NCBI GenBank assembly: GCA_021788115.1
Contig: JAJYLA010000010.1
Location: forward strand, 1-45,286
DNA: 45,286 nucleotides
Direction: 5' to 3'
Source: Actinomycetes bacterium
GTDB lineage: Bacteria; Actinomycetota; Acidimicrobiia; Acidimicrobiales; Palsa-688
Below the pieces are notes generated by a model. That model was not told the DNA's origin. It saw only the letters and a list, made by a program, of their open reading frames with translations, and searched no databases. Position numbers and translations under genes: made by a program. Shown in pieces: positions 10,377-18,215 of the stretch (positions are counted from its first letter, which is position 1; every line of letters begins with the position of its first letter).

Positions 10377-11674
10377 CGCTGTGCCTCGCAGTCGATGACG
10401 ACCGGCTCCCCGCGCAGGACGGTGTGGCGGACGCGGCCGACCAGGGCCCGTCCGGCGTAGGGAGTGTTGCGGCTGCGGCTGGCGAGGGCGGCCGGGTCGA
10501 CCACCCACTTGGCCGTCGGGTCGATCACGCACAGGTTCGCGGGCCGGCCGGCGGCGACGGGGCCGCCGTGCTCCGCGGTCAGGCCGGCGATCGCCGCCGG
10601 CTGCCAGGACGCCAGGGCGAGGATCCGCTCGATCGGAAGCTCGAGCTCCGTCAGGGCCAGGGCGAGTGCCGTCTCGAGCCCGATCATGCCGGGCGCGGCC
10701 TGGTAGAAGGGGACTTCCTTGTCCTCCTGGGCGTGCGGGGCGTGATCGGTCGCGATGGCGTCGATGACGCCCTCGGCGAGGGCCGCCTTCACCGCGGCGA
10801 CGTCGTCGGCGGTGCGAAGCGGCGGGTTCACCTTGAACACCGGGTCGAAGGAGGCGACCGCCGCGTCGGTGAGCGTGAAGTGGTGCGGGACCACCTCGGC
10901 CGTGACGGGAAGACCCGACGCCTTCGCGCCCTTCACCATCGCGAGCGAGCCGGCGGTGGACAGGTGCAGCAGGTGCAGGCGCCCCCCGGTCAGCCGGGCC
11001 AGGGCGAGGTCGCGGCTCACCATCAGCTCCTCGGCCTCGGCAGGCTGGCCCGGGATGCCGAGACGGCTGGACCACTCCCCCTCGTGCATGTGGCTGCCGG
11101 CGGCCAGGGAGGCATCCTCGCAGTGCTGGGCGAGGACCACGCCGAGCGCGGAGCCGTACTCGAGGGCGCGGCGCATCAGCCGGGCGTCCTGGACGCCCGC
11201 GCCGTCGTCGGTGAAGATGCGCACGCCGAGGGCGGCCATCTCGGCGATCGGGGCGAGCAGGCGGCCTTCACGGCCGAGGGTGATCGCCCCGGCGACGCGA
11301 ACGTCGCAGCACGCCCCCCGGCCGAGCTCGAGCACCTGGCGCACCACGGCCGCCGAGTCGATCGCCGGCTCGGTGTTCGGCATCGCCACGACGGCGGTGT
11401 ACCCGCCGAGCGCGGCGGCGCGAGCCCCGCTCTCCACGGTCTCGGCCTCCTCCCGGCCGGGCTCGCGCAGATGGGTGTGGAGGTCCACCAGCCCGGGGGC
11501 CACGATGCATCCGCCGGCGTCGAGGACGACGGTGCCCGCCGGCACCGAGCCGACCTTCGAGCCGACGGTCGAGATGACGCCGTCCTGGATCAGAACGTCG
11601 GCAGGGCGAGACCCGGTGGCGTCGACCACCGTCCCCCCGCGGATCACCACCGCAGCGGGGCTACGCGGCTGCAA
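10373..11674 (-). CDS. pyrC: Dihydroorotase
   Basis: PyrC cyclises carbamoyl aspartate to dihydroorotate. It is a type I amidohydrolase of 433 residues with the two-histidine metal motif [10 protein letters not shown] near residues 64-73. [10 protein letters not shown] binds substrate. Further metal-site segments are [22 protein letters not shown] and the catalytic Asp in IATDHAPH. The GHxHxR-type hydrolase fold is complete. The TTG at 11674 has a good GGGGGTGG ribosome-binding site and overlaps pyrB by 14 bases. A GTG at 11650, ten bases after the pyrB stop, is the alternative start. Confidence 0.95.
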   Translation of the reverse strand: MQPRSPAAVVIRGGTVVDATGSRPADVLIQDGVISTVGSKVGSVPAGTVVLDAGGCIVAPGLVDLHTHLREPGREEAETVESGARAAALGGYTAVVAMPNTEPAIDSAAVVRQVLELGRGACCDVRVAGAITLGREGRLLAPIAEMAALGVRIFTDDGAGVQDARLMRRALEYGSALGVVLAQHCEDASLAAGSHMHEGEWSSRLGIPGQPAEAEELMVSRDLALARLTGGRLHLLHLSTAGSLAMVKGAKASGLPVTAEVVPHHFTLTDAAVASFDPVFKVNPPLRTADDVAAVKAALAEGVIDAIATDHAPHAQEDKEVPFYQAAPGMIGLETALALALTELELPIERILALASWQPAAIAGLTAEHGGPVAAGRPANLCVIDPTAKWVVDPAALASRSRNTPYAGRALVGRVRHTVLRGEPVVIDCEAQR

Positions 11675-12779
11675 GGTCCACCCCCGATCCGAGGAGCAGG
11701 TACAGGACGGCCATCCTCACCGCCACCCCGTTGGTCACCTGGTGGGTGATCACCGACGACGGCAGGTCGGCCACCTCCGCAGCGATCTCCACACCCCGGT
11801 TGACCGGCCCGGGGTGCATGATCAGCGCGCCCTCCGGGAGGCGCCGGGCCCGGGCCCGGGTGAGCCCGTAGGTGGCGGTGTACTCCCGCAGCGACGGCAG
11901 CAGCGCTTCCTGCATCCGCTCCCGCTGGAGTCGCAGCAGGTAGATCACGTCCAGCTTCGGCAGGACGCTGTCGATGTCGTGGGACACCTCGACCGGCCAG
12001 CCGGCGAGGGAGGGCGGCATCAGCGTCGGGGGCCCGATGAGCGTGACGTGCGCGCCGAGCGCCGTGAACGCCAGGACGTCGGAGCGGGCCACGCGGCTGT
12101 GGCGGATGTCGCCGACGACGGCGATGCGCAGACCTTCGAGGCTCCGCTGGCCACGGCCGGGCAGCAGGCCCCCTCGTGCCGCGCGCTCCCGGCGGACCGT
12201 GTAGCAGTCGAGCAGCGCCTGGGTGGGGTGCTCGTGCCAACCGTCCCCGCCGTTGATGACCGACGGGCCGTGCAGCCAGCCTGCTATCTGCCACGGGACC
12301 CCCGAGCCGGAGTGGCGGACGACGACGGCGTGGATCCCCATCGCCTCGATCGTCTCGACGGTGTCCCGCAGGGACTCGCCCTTCTTGACCGACGAGGAGG
12401 ACACGCTGAAGGTCATCACGTCGGCAGAAAGCCGCTTGGCGGCGGTCTCGAAGCTCAGCCGCGTTCGGGTCGAGTCCTCGAAGAACAGCGACACGACCGT
12501 CTTGCCGCGCAGCGCCGGCACCTTGGGGATCGGCCGTGCGCACACCTCGACGAAGCTGTCGGTCAGGTGGAGCAGCTCCTCGATGCCATCCGGGCCGAGG
12601 TCGTCGATCGACAGCAGGTGACGGTGCGACCGCGCCGGCGGCGGCGGGATCGCGGGGTCTGTCCCGAGGTCCTCCGGGTCGCGCGCGCCGCGGCCTCGGT
12701 CCTCGTCGTCGGAGGAACCCTGGGCGGCGGGCCGGGGTGTGTGCAGTGACGCCACTGCGGCGTCCTCGCGGGCGTTCAC
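11661..12779 (-). CDS. pyrB: Aspartate carbamoyltransferase catalytic subunit
   Basis: PyrB joins carbamoyl phosphate and aspartate. The conserved enzyme starts around residue 53 at HLLSIDDLGPDGIEELL and includes the carbamoyl-phosphate loop FFEDSTRTRLSFE, SSSSVKKGESLRDT, the HPTQALLD motif, GDIRHSRVARS and MHPGPVNRGVEI. With the GTG at 12779 (GTGA overlap with pyrR) the protein is 372 residues, about 50 more than usual. The extra N-terminus is charged and proline-rich with no recognisable fold, so it may be disordered or the true start may be the in-frame GTG at 12755. No pyrI regulatory subunit is present. Confidence 0.95.
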   Translation of the reverse strand: MNAREDAAVASLHTPRPAAQGSSDDEDRGRGARDPEDLGTDPAIPPPPARSHRHLLSIDDLGPDGIEELLHLTDSFVEVCARPIPKVPALRGKTVVSLFFEDSTRTRLSFETAAKRLSADVMTFSVSSSSVKKGESLRDTVETIEAMGIHAVVVRHSGSGVPWQIAGWLHGPSVINGGDGWHEHPTQALLDCYTVRRERAARGGLLPGRGQRSLEGLRIAVVGDIRHSRVARSDVLAFTALGAHVTLIGPPTLMPPSLAGWPVEVSHDIDSVLPKLDVIYLLRLQRERMQEALLPSLREYTATYGLTRARARRLPEGALIMHPGPVNRGVEIAAEVADLPSSVITHQVTNGVAVRMAVLYLLLGSGVDLAAA

Positions 12780-13345
12780 CGGGACCTCATGTCGCCGATG
12801 ACCACTCCCGCCTCGCTGACGTCGACCATCTCGTCCCTTCGGGTAGGCAGGTTCTTCCCGACGTAGTCGGGGCGGATCGGAAGCTCTCTGTGACCGCGGT
12901 CCACCATGACAGCAAGCTGGATCGCACGGGCGCGGCCATAGTCGTTGAGCGCGCCGAGAGCGGCGCGGATGGTCCTCCCGGTGAACAGCACGTCGTCCAC
13001 CAGCACGACGGTTCTGCCGGTGAGGTCGACCGGGATCTGCGTCGCCGCCTCCGGCAACACCGGTCGCAGTCCTATGTCGTCGCGGTAGAAGGCGACGTCG
13101 AGGGTGCCGACGGCGACATCCTCCCCGCTGACCTCGCCGATGACCCTGGCGAGCTGGGATGCAATCCACACCCCGCCGGTCTGCAAGCCGACGAGGACCA
13201 CGGCTTCGATGCCGTGGTTGCGTTCGATGATCTCATGCGCCATCCGCCAGATCGCCCGACGGACGTCCTCGGGCTCCATGACGGTGGTGCGCCCAACAAA
13301 AACGCCCCCAAAGGGGGGCGTCAGGGCACGCTCTCTTTCAGCCAA
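12776..13345 (-). CDS. pyrR: PyrR, pyrimidine operon regulator/uracil phosphoribosyltransferase
   Basis: PyrR binds pyr leader RNA in response to UMP and usually keeps uracil phosphoribosyltransferase activity. The family core is clear: MEPEDVRRAIWRMAHEIIERN, VLVGLQTGGVWIA, the PRPP-binding loop VVLVDDVLFTGRTIRAAL, and LAVMVDRGHRELPIRPDYVGKNLPT. Three starts are possible. TTG at 13345 has a perfect AGGAGG six bases upstream and gives 189 residues. ATG at 13279 gives a protein lacking the first strand. GTG at 13375 has no ribosome site. The TTG was chosen. It places the leader terminator (13295-13321) inside codons 9-17, an unusual arrangement. Confidence 0.93.
   Translation of the reverse strand: MAERERALTPPFGGVFVGRTTVMEPEDVRRAIWRMAHEIIERNHGIEAVVLVGLQTGGVWIASQLARVIGEVSGEDVAVGTLDVAFYRDDIGLRPVLPEAATQIPVDLTGRTVVLVDDVLFTGRTIRAALGALNDYGRARAIQLAVMVDRGHRELPIRPDYVGKNLPTRRDEMVDVSEAGVVIGDMRSR
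13295..13321 (-). terminator. Intrinsic terminator (attenuator) in the pyr leader, overlapping pyrR codons 9-17
   Basis: On the minus strand ACGCCCCC pairs perfectly with GGGGGCGT (8 bp, loop CTTT) and is followed at once by TTTTTGTT. This is the clearest rho-independent terminator in the window. It lies between the pyrR ribosome-binding site and the conserved part of pyrR, so it can only serve as a conditional attenuator of the pyr operon. The structure is seen; the regulatory role is inferred from known PyrR attenuation. Confidence 0.8.
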
Positions 13346-13355
13346 TGTCTTCCTC

Positions 13356-13395
13356 CTGGCGCGTACCGGGCTCACGGGACCGGCTTCACGGCCAG
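13356..13395 (-). promoter_or_regulatory. Candidate PyrR-binding loop in the pyr leader
   Basis: The minus-strand leader contains GGTCCCGTGAGCCC (about 13369-13382), which fits most of the known PyrR recognition core, ARUCCNGNGAGGYU; the second G of the GAGG and the final U differ. It lies in a loop closed by CCGG/CCGG and an outer CTGGC/GCCAG stem (13391-13395 with 13356-13360). The 3' outer arm abuts the AGGAGG ribosome site (13352-13357). PyrR binding here could act on translation, on the downstream terminator, or on both. The fit was made by eye and not tested for folding energy. Confidence 0.45.
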
Positions 13396-13401
13396 ACGAG
13401 G

Positions 13402-13407
13402 AGTGTA
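13402..13407 (-). promoter_or_regulatory. Possible -10 box of the pyr operon
   Basis: TACACT on the minus strand fits the TANNNT actinobacterial -10 pattern. Transcription would start about 7 bases on, near 13395, just where the 5' arm of the candidate PyrR-binding hairpin begins. No convincing -35 box is seen 15-18 bases upstream. Confidence 0.35.
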
Positions 13408-13561
13408 GCCCACACGACCGCGGAACGCCGGTGATGGCCCGGGTCCTTCGCCGGCGGGGGCGGCGAGACGCCGGGGTGGGCTCTGCGAGGGTGCCGGGGG
13501 ACGCCGTGACCGGGGCGCCCAGCGGCGCTCGCCCACGCCCGAGGAAGCGGTACCCGTCCGG

Positions 13562-13567
13562 TAGCCT
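13562..13567 (+). promoter_or_regulatory. Possible -10 box for the ABC exporter genes
   Basis: TAGCCT on the plus strand ends 6 bases before a GTG at 13574. That spacing would put the transcript start at or next to the GTG, giving a leaderless message. No clear -35 element is visible. The same box and spacing recur before the small ORF at 18083 and before aroC. Confidence 0.35.
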
Positions 13568-13573
13568 TCGGGC

Positions 13574-13627
13574 GTGAAGACGGAGGTGCGGGCACTCCGG
13601 CGCGCCGGACGGGGTGCCGCTCGATGA
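13574..13627 (+). CDS. Possible 17-codon leader ORF coupled to the ABC exporter
   Basis: A GTG placed 6 bases after a TAGCCT box opens a 17-codon frame (VKTEVRALRRAGRGAAR) whose TGA overlaps the exporter ATG as ATGA. The peptide is basic and has no recognisable family. Leaderless short ORFs coupled to a following gene are known in actinobacteria, but short open frames and ATGA overlaps also arise by chance in such GC-rich DNA. Its function, if translated, is more likely coupling than a peptide product. Confidence 0.25.
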   Translation: MKTEVRALRRAGRGAAR

Positions 13628-14514
13628 CCCTGTCGCTGGAAAACGTGTGCCGCCGGTACGGCGATGTCGTTGCCCTCGATCATCTGTCGCTCTCCGTGCC
13701 TTCGGGCCAGGTGGTCGGGTTCCTCGGCCCCAATGGGGCCGGCAAGACCACCGCCATGCGCGCCGTGTTCGGCCTCGTCGCCCTCGACGCCGGCCTCGTC
13801 ACGTGGAACGGGGCGCCGGTCGGCCCCGAGGAGCGCCGGCGGTTCGGGTACATGCCCGAGGAACGGGGCCTCTACCCGGGAATGGTCGTGCGGGAGCAGA
13901 TCGAGTACCTCGCCCGGCTGCACGGCTTGGGCGGCACGGACGCGGCGCGCGCGACGCGCTCGTGGCTCGAGCAGGTCGGCGTCGCCGATCGGGCCGAGAG
14001 CAAGGTCGAGAGCCTCTCCCTCGGCAACCAGCAGCGGGTCCAGCTGGCCGCGGCCCTGGTGCACGACCCGGAGGTGCTGGTGCTCGACGAGCCCATGTCC
14101 GGGCTGGATCCCGTCGGCATAGACGCGGTCGGCGAGATCTTGACGAAGCAGGCGGCGGCAGGACGCGGGGTTCTTTTTTCCAGTCACCAGCTCGATCTGG
14201 TCGAGCACCTGTGCGAGTCGGTGGCGATCATCGACCACGGACGCCTCGTCGCCGAGGGCCGCGTCGACGACCTGGCGCGCGCCGGGTCCTCCCGCCTCGT
14301 CGTCCGGGTCGAGGGCGACGCGGACGGCGGATGGGCTCGGGGCCTCACTGGGGTCACGGTGTCCGGCATGGACGGGGGCGCCGTCCGCCTGGTACTCGAC
14401 CACGAGGCGAGCAGCCAGGCGGTGCTCGAGGCGGCCATGCGGGCGGGGCGGGTGGAGCAGTTCGGTTTCGAGCGTCGCCGGCTGTCCGAGGTGTTCCGGG
14501 AGGCGGTGGCGTGA
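13624..14514 (+). CDS. ABC-2 type exporter, ATP-binding protein
   Basis: This 296-residue ATPase powers the membrane protein encoded next to it. It has Walker A FLGPNGAGKTT (about residues 33-43), the Q-loop region FGYMPEERGLYPGM, the ABC signature SLGNQQRVQLAAAL, and Walker B VLVLDEPMSGLDP followed by the H-loop SSHQLDLVEHLC. The YMPEERGLY segment and the C-terminal extension place it with NatA-like ABC-2 systems that export sodium or other substrates; the substrate here is unknown. It is one of two plus-strand transcription units in a mostly minus-strand region, facing away from the pyr operon. Confidence 0.92.
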   Translation: MTLSLENVCRRYGDVVALDHLSLSVPSGQVVGFLGPNGAGKTTAMRAVFGLVALDAGLVTWNGAPVGPEERRRFGYMPEERGLYPGMVVREQIEYLARLHGLGGTDAARATRSWLEQVGVADRAESKVESLSLGNQQRVQLAAALVHDPEVLVLDEPMSGLDPVGIDAVGEILTKQAAAGRGVLFSSHQLDLVEHLCESVAIIDHGRLVAEGRVDDLARAGSSRLVVRVEGDADGGWARGLTGVTVSGMDGGAVRLVLDHEASSQAVLEAAMRAGRVEQFGFERRRLSEVFREAVA

Positions 14515-15812
14515 GATACGTCGTTCTCGCCGTTGCCGCCGTGCTGATCGCCGTGCGGGTGTGGCGCCGGCGCCGGCGGTCCCCCGGTGTCCGTGTCCGG
14601 CCCCGCAGCCGCCTGCGCTGGGATCTCGGCGGGGTTGTCGGTCTCGTCGCAGAGCGGGAGATCCGCGAGCGCTTCCGCAGCCGCGTGTTCAAGGTGGGCA
14701 CCGCCGTCATCCTGATCGTCGTCGCGGCGGGGGTCGTGGTGCCGGCGCTGCGGCACGGTCACCGCGCCCACGAACGGGTCGGGGTCGTGGGCGCGCTGTC
14801 CGGGCCGCTGCGGACGTCGCTGGTCAGCGCAGGGAGTGCGGTCGGCGTGCAGCTCACCCTGGTGCCCGAGGCCAGCGTCGCCTCCGCCGACGCCGATCTC
14901 GAAGCCGCCAGCATCGACGTGGCGATCGTCGATGCCCGCAGGCTCATCGTCGATCGGGCCCTCCCGGCGGGCGACACCTCCGGCTCGGCTCTGGTCGCGC
15001 GGGCGATCTCCGGCGCCGTGAGCCTCCAGGGAGGGCTCGAGGCGGCGGGCATCCCGCCGTCGAGGGCTGCCGCCCTGGCCCACCCGCCGCCCCTGCCGGT
15101 GACCAGCCTGCAGCCGGCCCGCAGCAACGGCACCGCCCGGATAACCGCTCTCTACGGGCTCATCCTCCTCTACGTGCTGCTGTCCCAGTACGGGACCTGG
15201 ATCATGATGGGCGTCGCCGAGGAAAAGGCCAGCCGCGTGGTCGAAGTGCTCCTCTCGACGCTTCGCCCGCCACAGCTACTAGCAGGAAAGGTGATCGGCA
15301 TCGGGACCCTGGCACTCGCGCAGGCCGTCACGATCGTCGCAGTCGCCTTCGCTCTCGCCGCGGCGGTCGGCTCGGATCTGGTGAGAGGAGCCGCGCCCGG
15401 CGAGCTCCTCGCCATACTCGCCTGGCTGGTCCTCGGCTACTCCTTCTACTGCTGGGTGTACGCCGCCGGCGGCGCCCTGGCGGACCGGCAAGAGCACGTG
15501 CAGACGCTGGCGTTCCCCCTGCAAGTCCCGATTCTCTTCGGCTACATCACCTCCCTCACGGCGCTCGGCTCGTCCAATCCCTCCACGTTCATTCACGTGC
15601 TGGGCTACCTGCCGCCCACCGCGCCGTTCGCCATGTCGGTCCTCGTGGCCGACGGCGCGGCGACGTGGTGGAGCTTCGCCCTGTCGGCCGCCCTCACCGT
15701 GGCCGCCACCGCGGGGATCGCCCGTCTGGCGGCCGGCGTCTACGCCCGGGCTGTGCTGCGCACCGGCCGGCGGGTCCGGGTACGCGAGGTGCTCTTCCGG
15801 CCGCCGGCGTGA
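14511..15812 (+). CDS. ABC-2 type exporter, membrane permease (NatB-like)
   Basis: The 433-residue partner of the ATPase starts at a GTG overlapping its stop as GTGA. It has one N-terminal membrane helix (VVLAVAAVLIAVRVW) and then a basic cytosolic stretch with AEREIRERFRSRVFKVGTAVIL. A large extracytoplasmic domain follows, up to about residue 200. A block of five or six C-terminal helices begins at ITALYGLILLYVLLSQYG. EEKASRVVEVLLSTLRPPQLLAGKVIG is the conserved ABC-2/NatB coupling region. The fold points to export of small ions, peptides or lipids; no substrate can be named from sequence. Confidence 0.88.
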   Translation: MRYVVLAVAAVLIAVRVWRRRRRSPGVRVRPRSRLRWDLGGVVGLVAEREIRERFRSRVFKVGTAVILIVVAAGVVVPALRHGHRAHERVGVVGALSGPLRTSLVSAGSAVGVQLTLVPEASVASADADLEAASIDVAIVDARRLIVDRALPAGDTSGSALVARAISGAVSLQGGLEAAGIPPSRAAALAHPPPLPVTSLQPARSNGTARITALYGLILLYVLLSQYGTWIMMGVAEEKASRVVEVLLSTLRPPQLLAGKVIGIGTLALAQAVTIVAVAFALAAAVGSDLVRGAAPGELLAILAWLVLGYSFYCWVYAAGGALADRQEHVQTLAFPLQVPILFGYITSLTALGSSNPSTFIHVLGYLPPTAPFAMSVLVADGAATWWSFALSAALTVAATAGIARLAAGVYARAVLRTGRRVRVREVLFRPPA

Positions 15813-15840
15813 TGGACCGGCGGCGACGAGCTGGCGATCC

Positions 15841-15853
15841 CCCGGCGACCGGG
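15841..15853. terminator. Small hairpin between convergent exporter and nusB genes
   Basis: CCCGG-CGA-CCGGG forms a 5-bp stem in the 45-base gap between the convergent permease and nusB stops. It lacks a T-run on either strand, so its role as a two-way terminator is only a guess from position. Confidence 0.25.
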
Positions 15854-15857
15854 AATG

Positions 15858-16262
15858 TCAGGCCTGCGGATTGCGAACGACGCCGGCGATCGTGGCGAGC
15901 ACGCCGTTGACGAAACGCCCGGACTCCTCGGTCGAGTACTCCTTGGCCAGCTCCACGGCCTCGGAGATGACGACGCCGGTGGGCACGTCCGGCCGCGCCA
16001 GCAGCTCGTAGGTGGCCATGCGCAGCAGGACGCGGTCCACCACGGGCATGCGGTCGATCGTCCAGCCAATGGCGTGACCGGAGATCAGCGCATCGATGCG
16101 CGGCTCCTCGGCCTCCACGCCCCGGACCAGCTCAACGACGAAGGCCTCCGGCGCCACCGGCAGCTCGGCGAGCACCGAGCCGGGCGCCTCCTGCTTCGAC
16201 TCGGCTTCATAGAGCAGCGCCAGGGCGCGCTCGCGCGCCTCGCGCCGGGTTCCCGGCAGCAC
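15858..16262 (-). CDS. nusB: Transcription antitermination factor NusB
   Basis: NusB, with NusE (S10), binds boxA RNA to prevent early termination in rRNA operons. The 134-residue helical protein has TRREARERALALLYEAES at the N-terminus, the signature RMPVVDRVLLRMATYELL in the middle, and VVISEAVELAKEYSTEESGRFVNGVLATIA at the end, all conserved NusB segments. The GTG at 16262 is 11 bases after the efp stop. It closes the aro-pepQ-efp-nusB order seen in many actinobacteria, so it probably shares a transcript with efp. Confidence 0.95.
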   Translation of the reverse strand: MLPGTRREARERALALLYEAESKQEAPGSVLAELPVAPEAFVVELVRGVEAEEPRIDALISGHAIGWTIDRMPVVDRVLLRMATYELLARPDVPTGVVISEAVELAKEYSTEESGRFVNGVLATIAGVVRNPQA

Positions 16263-16273
16263 GGCAGGAGTCG

Positions 16274-16843
16274 TCAGCTTCCGGCGCGGGTCAGGTATTC
16301 GCCGGTGCGGGTATCCACCTTGACCGTGTCGCCCGTGCTGACGAACAGCGGGACCTGCACCACCAGGCCGGTCTCCAGGGTGGCCGGCTTGCGGGCGCCC
16401 GACACCCGGTCGCCCTGCACCCCGGGCTCGGTGTCGGTGACCTTGAGCTCGACCGCCGCCGGCATGTCCACGCCGACGATCTCGCCGTCGAACATCTGCA
16501 GGACCACCGAGTCCCCCTCCTTGAGGTACTGGGCGGAGGAGCCCAGGCTGGCCCGGGACGCCTGCAGCTGCTCGTAGTCGGTCGTGTCCATGAAGACGTA
16601 GGAGCCCCCGTCCAGGTACAGGAACTGCATCTCCCGCTTGTCGATGAGGGCCTGGTCGAGCTTCTCGTCCGCCCGGTAGGTGCGCTCGAGGACGGCACCG
16701 GTGCGCACATTTTTCAGCTTGGTGCGCACGAACGCCCCTCCCTTGCCCGGTTTGACGTGCTGGAACTCCACGACCGAGAAGAGCCCCTCGGGGAGGTTCA
16801 GGGACATCCCGTTCTTCAGGTCATTTGTCGACACGGCAGGCAT
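16274..16843 (-). CDS. efp: Elongation factor P
   Basis: EF-P binds the ribosome between the P and E sites and relieves stalling at polyproline stretches, which suits this very proline-rich proteome. The 189-residue product has the three beta-barrel domains: STNDLKNGMSLNL, the tip loop HVKPGKGGAFVRTKLKN with Lys34, GGSYVFMDTTDYEQ, and the C-terminal signature GDTVKVDTRTGEYLTRA. The tip lysine is present, but no modification genes (epmA/epmB or rhamnosyltransferase) are visible here. The ATG overlaps the pepQ stop as TGATG. Confidence 0.97.
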   Translation of the reverse strand: MPAVSTNDLKNGMSLNLPEGLFSVVEFQHVKPGKGGAFVRTKLKNVRTGAVLERTYRADEKLDQALIDKREMQFLYLDGGSYVFMDTTDYEQLQASRASLGSSAQYLKEGDSVVLQMFDGEIVGVDMPAAVELKVTDTEPGVQGDRVSGARKPATLETGLVVQVPLFVSTGDTVKVDTRTGEYLTRAGS

Positions 16844-17955
16844 CACAGGCGGTCCTTGGGGGTCGAGGTCAGCGGGAGACAGCCATCCTCGGTCACCACG
16901 ACGGTGTCCTCGATGCGGACACCTCCGATCCCCGGCAGGTACACCCCGGGCTCCACGGTGACCACGTGGCCGGCGGCCAGTGTATCCGCCGACGTGGCTG
17001 CGATCGAAGGGGCCTCGTGGATGTCGAGGCCGACCCCGTGGCCGGTGCCGTGCACGAACAGCTCGCCCCACCCGGCGGCGGCGATCACCTCCCGGCAGGC
17101 CCGGTCGACGTCCGCGCAGGCGGCGCCGGCGCGCACGGCGGCGACGCCGGCGGCCTGGCTCTCGAACACCAGGTCCACGGCCCGCCGGAGGTCCGGGTGG
17201 TCGACACCGCCCCGCCACACCGTGCGGGTCATGTCGGAGCAGTACCCGTCGTAGAGGGCCCCGAAGTCGAGCACCACGGGCTCCCCCACCCCGATCGGGC
17301 GCGCCCCGGGCCGGTGGTGGGGTTTGGCGGCGTTCGGGCCGCCGGCGACGATGGTGTCAAAAGACGGGGCCGCCGCGCCGAGGCGCCTCATCTCGAAGTC
17401 GAGCGCCCTGCCGAAGCCCTCCTCGGTCGGCCCGGCCGCCAGCGAGTCGCGCACCCCCGCGAGCGCCTGGTCGGCGATGCGGGCCGCCTCGGCCAGGCGC
17501 GCCAGCTCGCCGGCGTCCTTGACCCGGCGCAGCTCCTCGACGAGCCCGATGGACGCCAGCAGCTCCACGCCGGGGAGCCAATCCGTCGCGAACGCCCGCT
17601 GGCGCGCCCAGCTCACGTGCTCCGCCTCCAAGGCCAGCGCCGCCACGCCCGCGGGCGCGACGATGCCGCGGGCCGACTCGGCCTGCTTGGCGGCTGCGGC
17701 GACCTCGACGCGCGTCGCGACGCCGGCCGCCGAAAGCTGCTCCCCCGCCTGGGTCGCGTAGCGGCCGTCGGTGAGCAACACCGTCTCCTCCGGCAGGACG
17801 AACAGCATCCCTGCGGATCCCGTGAACCCGGTCAGATAACGCACGTTGGTCATGCTCGTGACCAGCAGCGACTCGAGCGGCTCCTCGCGCTCCGCCAGGG
17901 CCCGGCGCAGCCGGGCCAGCCGCGAGGGGACGTCCATGGGGGCGAGCGCCGTCAC
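16843..17955 (-). CDS. pepQ: M24-family aminopeptidase P/proline dipeptidase
   Basis: This cytosolic metallopeptidase removes residues before proline. The 370-residue protein has a creatinase-like N-terminal domain (LVTSMTNVRYLTGFTGSAG, LLTDGRYATQA) and a pita-bread catalytic domain. The metal ligands are visible in VVLDFGALYDGYCSDMTRT (two Asp), VHGTGHGVGLDIHE (His), VTVEPGVYLPG (Glu) and GGVRIEDTV (Glu). The GTG at 17955 has GGGGAGG ten bases upstream and was preferred to the ATG at 17937. Xaa-Pro aminopeptidase and prolidase cannot be told apart from sequence alone. Placement before efp is standard. Confidence 0.92.
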   Translation of the reverse strand: MTALAPMDVPSRLARLRRALAEREEPLESLLVTSMTNVRYLTGFTGSAGMLFVLPEETVLLTDGRYATQAGEQLSAAGVATRVEVAAAAKQAESARGIVAPAGVAALALEAEHVSWARQRAFATDWLPGVELLASIGLVEELRRVKDAGELARLAEAARIADQALAGVRDSLAAGPTEEGFGRALDFEMRRLGAAAPSFDTIVAGGPNAAKPHHRPGARPIGVGEPVVLDFGALYDGYCSDMTRTVWRGGVDHPDLRRAVDLVFESQAAGVAAVRAGAACADVDRACREVIAAAGWGELFVHGTGHGVGLDIHEAPSIAATSADTLAAGHVVTVEPGVYLPGIGGVRIEDTVVVTEDGCLPLTSTPKDRL

Positions 17956-18083
17956 GGCTCCGGCGCCTCCCCGCCCACCTCGACGGTGGCCCCCGCCGCA
18001 GGGACCCGGCCGCCCCGGCGGCGGCCGGGCCGGTGGCGACCGGTGCGCAGGCGCGGGCCCCGTTCGATCAGCGCGGCTGGCAT
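17952..18083 (-). CDS. Possible 43-residue small ORF upstream of pepQ
   Basis: An ATG 7 bases after a TAGCCT box opens a 43-codon frame whose TGA overlaps the pepQ GTG as GTGA. The peptide is basic in the middle (runs of Arg and Gly) and acidic at the end, with no recognised domain. The promoter spacing implies a leaderless message, and the stop/start overlap implies coupling to pepQ. It could still be chance: about 130 bases of open frame is common at this GC content. Confidence 0.3.
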   Translation of the reverse strand: MPAALIERGPRLRTGRHRPGRRRGGRVPAAGATVEVGGEAPEP

Positions 18084-18090
18084 GGGGATC

Positions 18091-18096
18091 AGGCTA
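18091..18096 (-). promoter_or_regulatory. Possible -10 box upstream of the pepQ operon
   Basis: TAGCCT on the minus strand lies exactly 7 bases before an ATG at 18083. This is the TANNNT-to-start spacing of leaderless actinobacterial genes. It would drive pepQ-efp-nusB through the small leading ORF. A -35 box is not evident. Confidence 0.35.
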
Positions 18097-18215
18097 CCGC
18101 CGCCCTGTGACGGTCACGCCCCGACCGTCGGGAGCACCCCGCCAGACGTCAGGGATGGGGCAGGGACGGGATCGTCGTCTACGGTGACGTCCGACGGCCC
18201 GAGGAGTTCGGCGAA

